A stretch of 25,559 nucleotides of DNA, from positions 1 through 25,559 of the forward strand of contig MZNV01000623.1 in assembly GCA_002081555.1 (NCBI GenBank), read 5' to 3'. Origin of the DNA: Protostelium mycophagum. Taxonomy: Eukaryota; Evosea; Variosea; Protosteliida; Protosteliaceae. This document shows, piece by piece, positions 22,304 through 25,559 of this stretch; the stretch's first letter is position 1, and each line of letters begins with the position of its first letter. Below the pieces are notes generated by a model. It was not told the origin of the DNA. It saw nothing but the letters and a program-made list of their open reading frames with translations, and did no database searches. Made by a program: the position numbers and the translations under genes.

Positions 22304-22919
22304 AAAGATTTCCTTTTTCAACCAACATATCATGCCTACAAGCTGTGACATAATGCCACTTTTTATTATCACACGTAAGTGCTCCTGCTTTACTGCTGTC
22401 TGTACCTCTTCTCTTTTTCACTTTAATCGAGAAGTCGTGGATGCGGCACACTGGGCCTCACCCTGTTTATACTCATGCAAGTTTGTTGTCAACATTTAAA
22501 ATTGTAGTCGGAGCAGCATGCATTCTTGCTTGCATTGGTGTTCTTGAGTTTCTGGGCAGTCCTCCTGGAAAAAAAAGGGAAAAAGGAAAAAGGAGCCTGG
22601 TTGTGCAGGTTCTACTGGTTATCCTGAGGAGAGATGGTCCTAAACACTGCAGGGAGCATGGTGGGAAGCTATTCTTTGTTGTCTTCCACTTCTGTTCCAT
22701 TCCACGCACTCTGTTGTGTGCTTGGTTGTTTTTTTTTTGTGTACTTTTAACCAGTGGTCTTGAGGATATTATGGTTATTGTCCAATGTTGGGAAAGTTGA
22801 GAATCTTACAAACAGATCACAAGAAGCACCCAGTGTGGGTGGTGAGTTGTACAACGATAAATCCGCTTTTCTTCTTTTTATTTGATGCGCTCGAAAAAAC
22901 AACATTAAAACCTTGATCA
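22304..22919. other. Unresolved region between PhzF and EEF1AKMT2 genes
   Basis: About 615 bp between two plus-strand genes. It contains a perfect GTAAGT donor-like site near 22374, a purine-rich run (about 22570-22590), a T run (about 22728-22738), and an open frame (22441-22800) reading MRHTGPHPVYTHASLLSTFK with hydrophobic segments (IVVGAACILACIGVLEFLG). I cannot tie this frame to a family, and its CpG content is low over about 22520-22700. It could hold a small membrane-protein gene, a 5' leader exon of the methyltransferase gene, or non-coding DNA. Confidence 0.35.
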
Positions 22920-24089
22920 ATGTCAGAAGACGGAAGAACAGTTGATGAGGTGCAATTGTTGCCCGGGTTAAAGACCAAACCAACTGGATTATTTCGAGCA
23001 GAAGATGATGGACAATTGGATGACAATCCCAATTCTGGAAACATCATGCTGAATTACTTTGTGCCTCTTATGGTTTCTATGACTTTCAACAGTCCGAAGT
23101 CATACTGGGACCTGACCTATTCTCAGCAGGTATCCTCTTTGATCGAGGTTCTAATTCATTTTCCTAGATGGAGGCACTGACGGATCTGATAAGAGAGAAG
23201 AAGAGCGACACCGATGTCGAGCAATTAATTGACTCACTCTTCATCTGGTTCGGGACAGAATCGGTCATGATTAGCCTTCTATGCATTCTTGACATCCCAG
23301 GCATTGGTAGGATTCACTCGATACCATTTGACTTATTCTCCAGATCGTACTTCGCCAATATTAGATCTTGGCACAGGTCAGTCCCATCTATTTTTCACTT
23401 TTACTCAAAATAGCAGGTAACGGACACTTTTGTGAATCTCTTGCAGTGATGGGGTTCAAGAAGTGTGTCTCTCAAGTTGACAGTGACTGATGTACATCAG
23501 TATTTATGGTTCTGACTTCAGCTCAAAGGCGATATCACTCGCCAAAAAAGTGCAGAAATTGAGACCCACCTCTGCAAGTATTACCTATGAGGAGGATGAC
23601 ATTTTACATTCCAGCTTTCAAGACAATGCCTTTAAGGTATGTGATTTCACCTGACGAGATGTAACGTCATCAGGTTGTGTATGATAAAGGGACTCTGGAT
23701 AGTATTGCTATGGTATCTACTCAAATTGTGCAAATTGAGGTGTATATATTTATTATTGCAGTGTTCTGAGATTGAATATTACAGCAAGAACATGACACAC
23801 CCGCATCACCTGTGGAGCAATATCGGAATGAGGCAGACTTTATTATCACATCAAGGAAAAAATATTTATACAGACAGGTGACGAGAATTTTAGAACCGGG
23901 AGGACGTTACATTATCGTGTCTTGTAACCACGATTTAGACGAGCTGATTTCCCTTTTTGTAGATGGAACAGGTATGTCATTGTCTTGAATGCATCTGATA
24001 TCGGTTTAGGCGGGCTCCTGACAATCGAGAGAGATTTGACAGAGAAGTTGGATGAACTGAGGTTGATAATCTTCAAAAAAGGAGAATGA
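22920..24089 (+). CDS. EEF1AKMT2: EEF1A lysine methyltransferase 2 (METTL10/Efm4 family)
   Basis: ATG 22920-22922 (MSEDGRTVDEVQLLPGLKTK) opens a seven-domain SAM-dependent methyltransferase of about 290 residues, equal to human METTL10 (291). In order: SPKSYWDLTYSQQMEALTDL (family YW motif), WFGTESVM, then a 37-nt intron and a 40-nt intron that together restore motif I as SPILDLGTGNGHFCESLAVM; a 38-nt intron restores FKNIYGSDFSSKAISLAKK (post-I acidic residue); ITYEEDDIL; VVYDKGTLDSIAM; an approximately 72-nt intron; QEHDTPASPVEQYRNEADF; VTRILEPGGRYIIVSCNHD; and the end LRLIIFKKGE with TGA 24087-24089. The DKGT...DSI and SCN(H/W) motifs identify this family over METTL13 or other class I enzymes. 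The family trimethylates or dimethylates a lysine in elongation factor eEF1A (Lys318 in human, Lys316 in yeast). It lies convergent with the next gene, 48 bp between stops. Confidence 0.9.
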
Positions 24090-24137
24090 GAAATGATTCT
24101 ATTTGTAGAAATAGGAATATGTACAGAGTTTATGATA

Positions 24138-25084
24138 TTACAGTATTAATTGATCAGATCTTTGTATGTTTCTCCAGGTTTCTCTTGCCCATTCACTGTA
24201 CAGCTCCTCTGATTCCATCTTTTTCACTTCCTCTTCCATTTTGCACATGAGTTCCATGTCTTCAACCTTGATCACTTGGTCCAAGTTAATAAATCCCAGT
24301 TCATCTTCTAATTCCGGGGAGCTGAGAAGATCCTCCTCTGAATTCTACATTGTTCAGAAACAGTTGAGAGAGGTATGTTTACCGAAAGAGTGTGCTCACA
24401 GCTGACTTCTGAGAGGGTCTCCGTTTCAGAATCTTCCAGCTCAGTGTGATTGACCTCTTTGAGTAGTTTCGACCAGGCTTTGTGGCTCATGGATGTCTCT
24501 ATGTTGTCTGCAGAGACCCTCAGCTTCTTGCCGCTGTGGTACTCCACAAAGGTCCAGGCCTCACCATCAATGTTCATGCTGGAGAGGTGGCGGCTAACTC
24601 CGTTGTGTACTCTCGAGTAGTAGTACCTCTTCACCAACTTCCTACCAACCTTCTTTTCTCCCTGGCTGGGCTTCCACCTGTGCCCGTCGTTGTCCACAAA
24701 GGAGCCTCTCAAAATATAGAGATATATCCCTGCTCTCTTTGGTGTTGGGGCTGCAGGTTGTCAGTACTGAGATGACACCCCAGTCGCAGATCACTCTGAG
24801 ACGTGATATCATCAAATTTGAATGCAGCTTACGAGGTGCTGGTAAGACTGTGTCACTGTAGAGGTCATCGTCATTCTGACAATTGCTTGCGTGAAGAAGG
24901 CAATCCTCCTTAAAACGGTTCCATTCCCTTTGATTCCAAGTGATATTGGAGTCTTCTGCGTCGTGTGTATTCTTCTGCTGCATGTTGTCTTGAGCGGAGT
25001 GTTCTCGCTTGATTTCGTTGCCGAAGATCCTACCGATGTCAGAAGAGAAAAAGGTCTTGAAAACTCCCTTGGCTGCCTCGGCAT
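24138..25084 (-). CDS. Unrecognised gene with acidic C-terminus
   Basis: The probable start is ATG 25084-25082 (MPRQPREFSRPFSLLTS), followed by a very short possible intron (26 nt, GTAGGA to ATCAAG), then REHSAQDNMQQKNTHDAEDS and ITWNQREWNRFKEDCLLHAS. An alternative start is the Met of NMQQKN. An intron beginning GTAAGC (near 24835) leads to RGSFVDNDGHRWKPSQGEKK, LVKRYYYSRVHNGVSRHLSS, EAWTFVEYHSGKKLRVSADN and HKAWSKLLKEVNHTELEDSE; the exact acceptor is unclear. A GT-AG intron near 24402-24345 joins an acidic tail, NSEEDLLSSPELEDELGFIN, ending YSEWARETWRNIQRSDQLIL, with TAA at 24140-24138. Total is about 240-270 residues. The basic, aromatic central segment looks globular but matches no domain I know. 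The reading frames and exon joins at the C-terminal end are the most secure part. Confidence 0.55.
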
Positions 25085-25559
25085 ACGCTTGTCTTCGACA
25101 GCAGAAGGACAAAACACACGGAGAGATTTAAACCGTGAGTAATCCTCCAAATGAAGCAAATTACGCGTATTTAACGTGTCGCATTGTTGAGATTTCGAAT
25201 ATTCACATCTTCCCGGGAACAAAGTTACGTCCGGCGCAAAAAATGGAGTATGGTGCGACACATCATATATATAAAAAGGGAATATTACAGTGCATTTATC
25301 TACAACTCACCACACACTGAATGCTTGCTTCCTGTGATCAGTTTGTAAATTCTTTGCAAAACATTTATTAGCTTTTATGTGCTCAGAACATGCTCTGTAT
25401 AGACTGGGTGGAAAACACTGCACACTAAAAGATAGTAGCCTGTGCCTCACAGAGGCAGAGGCTAATGAGGGCATGTGGGTGGGCCTTGTGTGTGGTGTTT
25501 CTCTTTACATCTGCTAAGAACATGCTTTCTACACACATCTTTATTATACTATAACAAAT
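25085..25559. other. Right-edge non-coding block
   Basis: No gene is supported. The first about 170 bp are CpG-containing like the genes (ACGCGT, CCGGCGC) and could be the promoter and 5' leader of the minus-strand gene to the left. From about 25258 to the end there is no CpG dinucleotide at all. A TATA-like box opens that segment, and two imperfect copies of a 20-25 bp string containing AGAACATGCT lie near 25385 and 25516. Confidence 0.5.
25266..25279 (+). promoter_or_regulatory. TATA-box-like element
   Basis: TATATATAAAAAGG fits the TATA consensus on the plus strand and sits at the left edge of the CpG-free tail. If functional, transcription would start about 25-35 bp downstream and run off the right end of the window; no coding frame is visible there. 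In an AT-rich genome such a string can arise by chance. Confidence 0.3.

Noticed and set aside
1-25559. Alternative genetic code (as in ciliates)
   Set aside because: TAA, TAG and TGA each end genes at family-typical positions, and none was needed as a sense codon inside reconstructed exons.
1-25559. Search for tRNA, rRNA, CRISPR, transposase or viral genes
   Set aside because: No cloverleaf, rRNA core motif, regular spacer array, integrase/transposase motif or viral hallmark protein was seen by reading either strand.

Overview
This is nuclear DNA of a eukaryote. Genes are on both strands, nearly every gene is cut by very short GT-AG introns (most 35-50 nt), and spacing is tight. TAA, TAG and TGA all act as stops (for example TAA in IFT74, TAG in the TFIIIC gene, TGA in EEF1AKMT2), so the nuclear code looks standard. 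An IFT74 gene means the organism builds cilia or flagella. Together with a TFIIIC TPR subunit, a PEHE-type (KANSL1/MSL1-like) protein and an EEF1AKMT2 methyltransferase, this suggests a flagellated or ciliated microbial or parasitic eukaryote with a compact genome. I cannot name the lineage. Genes were reconstructed by hand: exons joined at GT-AG sites that keep frame and, where a family is known, restore its conserved motifs.

Layout: 1-218 (+) last two exons of an unidentified gene. 219-764 non-coding, with a degenerate GACTCG-rich repeat. 765-1315 (-) a weakly supported small gene. 1389-6903 (-) a very large coiled-coil and acidic low-complexity protein with a 30-bp tandem repeat. 7023-10022 (-) a CorA-type cation transporter-like protein with a GMN motif and two C-terminal membrane segments. 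10454-12606 (+) IFT74. 12768-16622 (+) the TPR subunit of TFIIIC (GTF3C3/Tfc4 family). 16662-19038 (-) a PEHE-domain protein. 19230 to about 21061 (-) a SAP-domain protein of unknown family. 21060-22303 (+) a PhzF/PBLD-family protein. 22304-22919 unresolved. 22920-24089 (+) EEF1AKMT2 (METTL10/Efm4). 24138 to about 25084 (-) an unrecognised gene. 25085-25559 non-coding, with a TATA-like box and a CpG-free tail.

The genes do not form a pathway. They are housekeeping functions (ciliary transport, Pol III transcription, chromatin, translation-factor methylation, ion transport) packed side by side. Two convergent pairs have stop codons only 39 and 48 bp apart, and one divergent pair may have overlapping start codons. 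No mobile element, CRISPR array, rRNA or tRNA was recognised. The items most worth a second look are the PEHE domain split by a tandem-repeat insertion, the giant repeat protein, the SAP protein with an unrecognised conserved-looking C-terminal half, the head-on start codons near 21060, and the compositionally foreign right edge.
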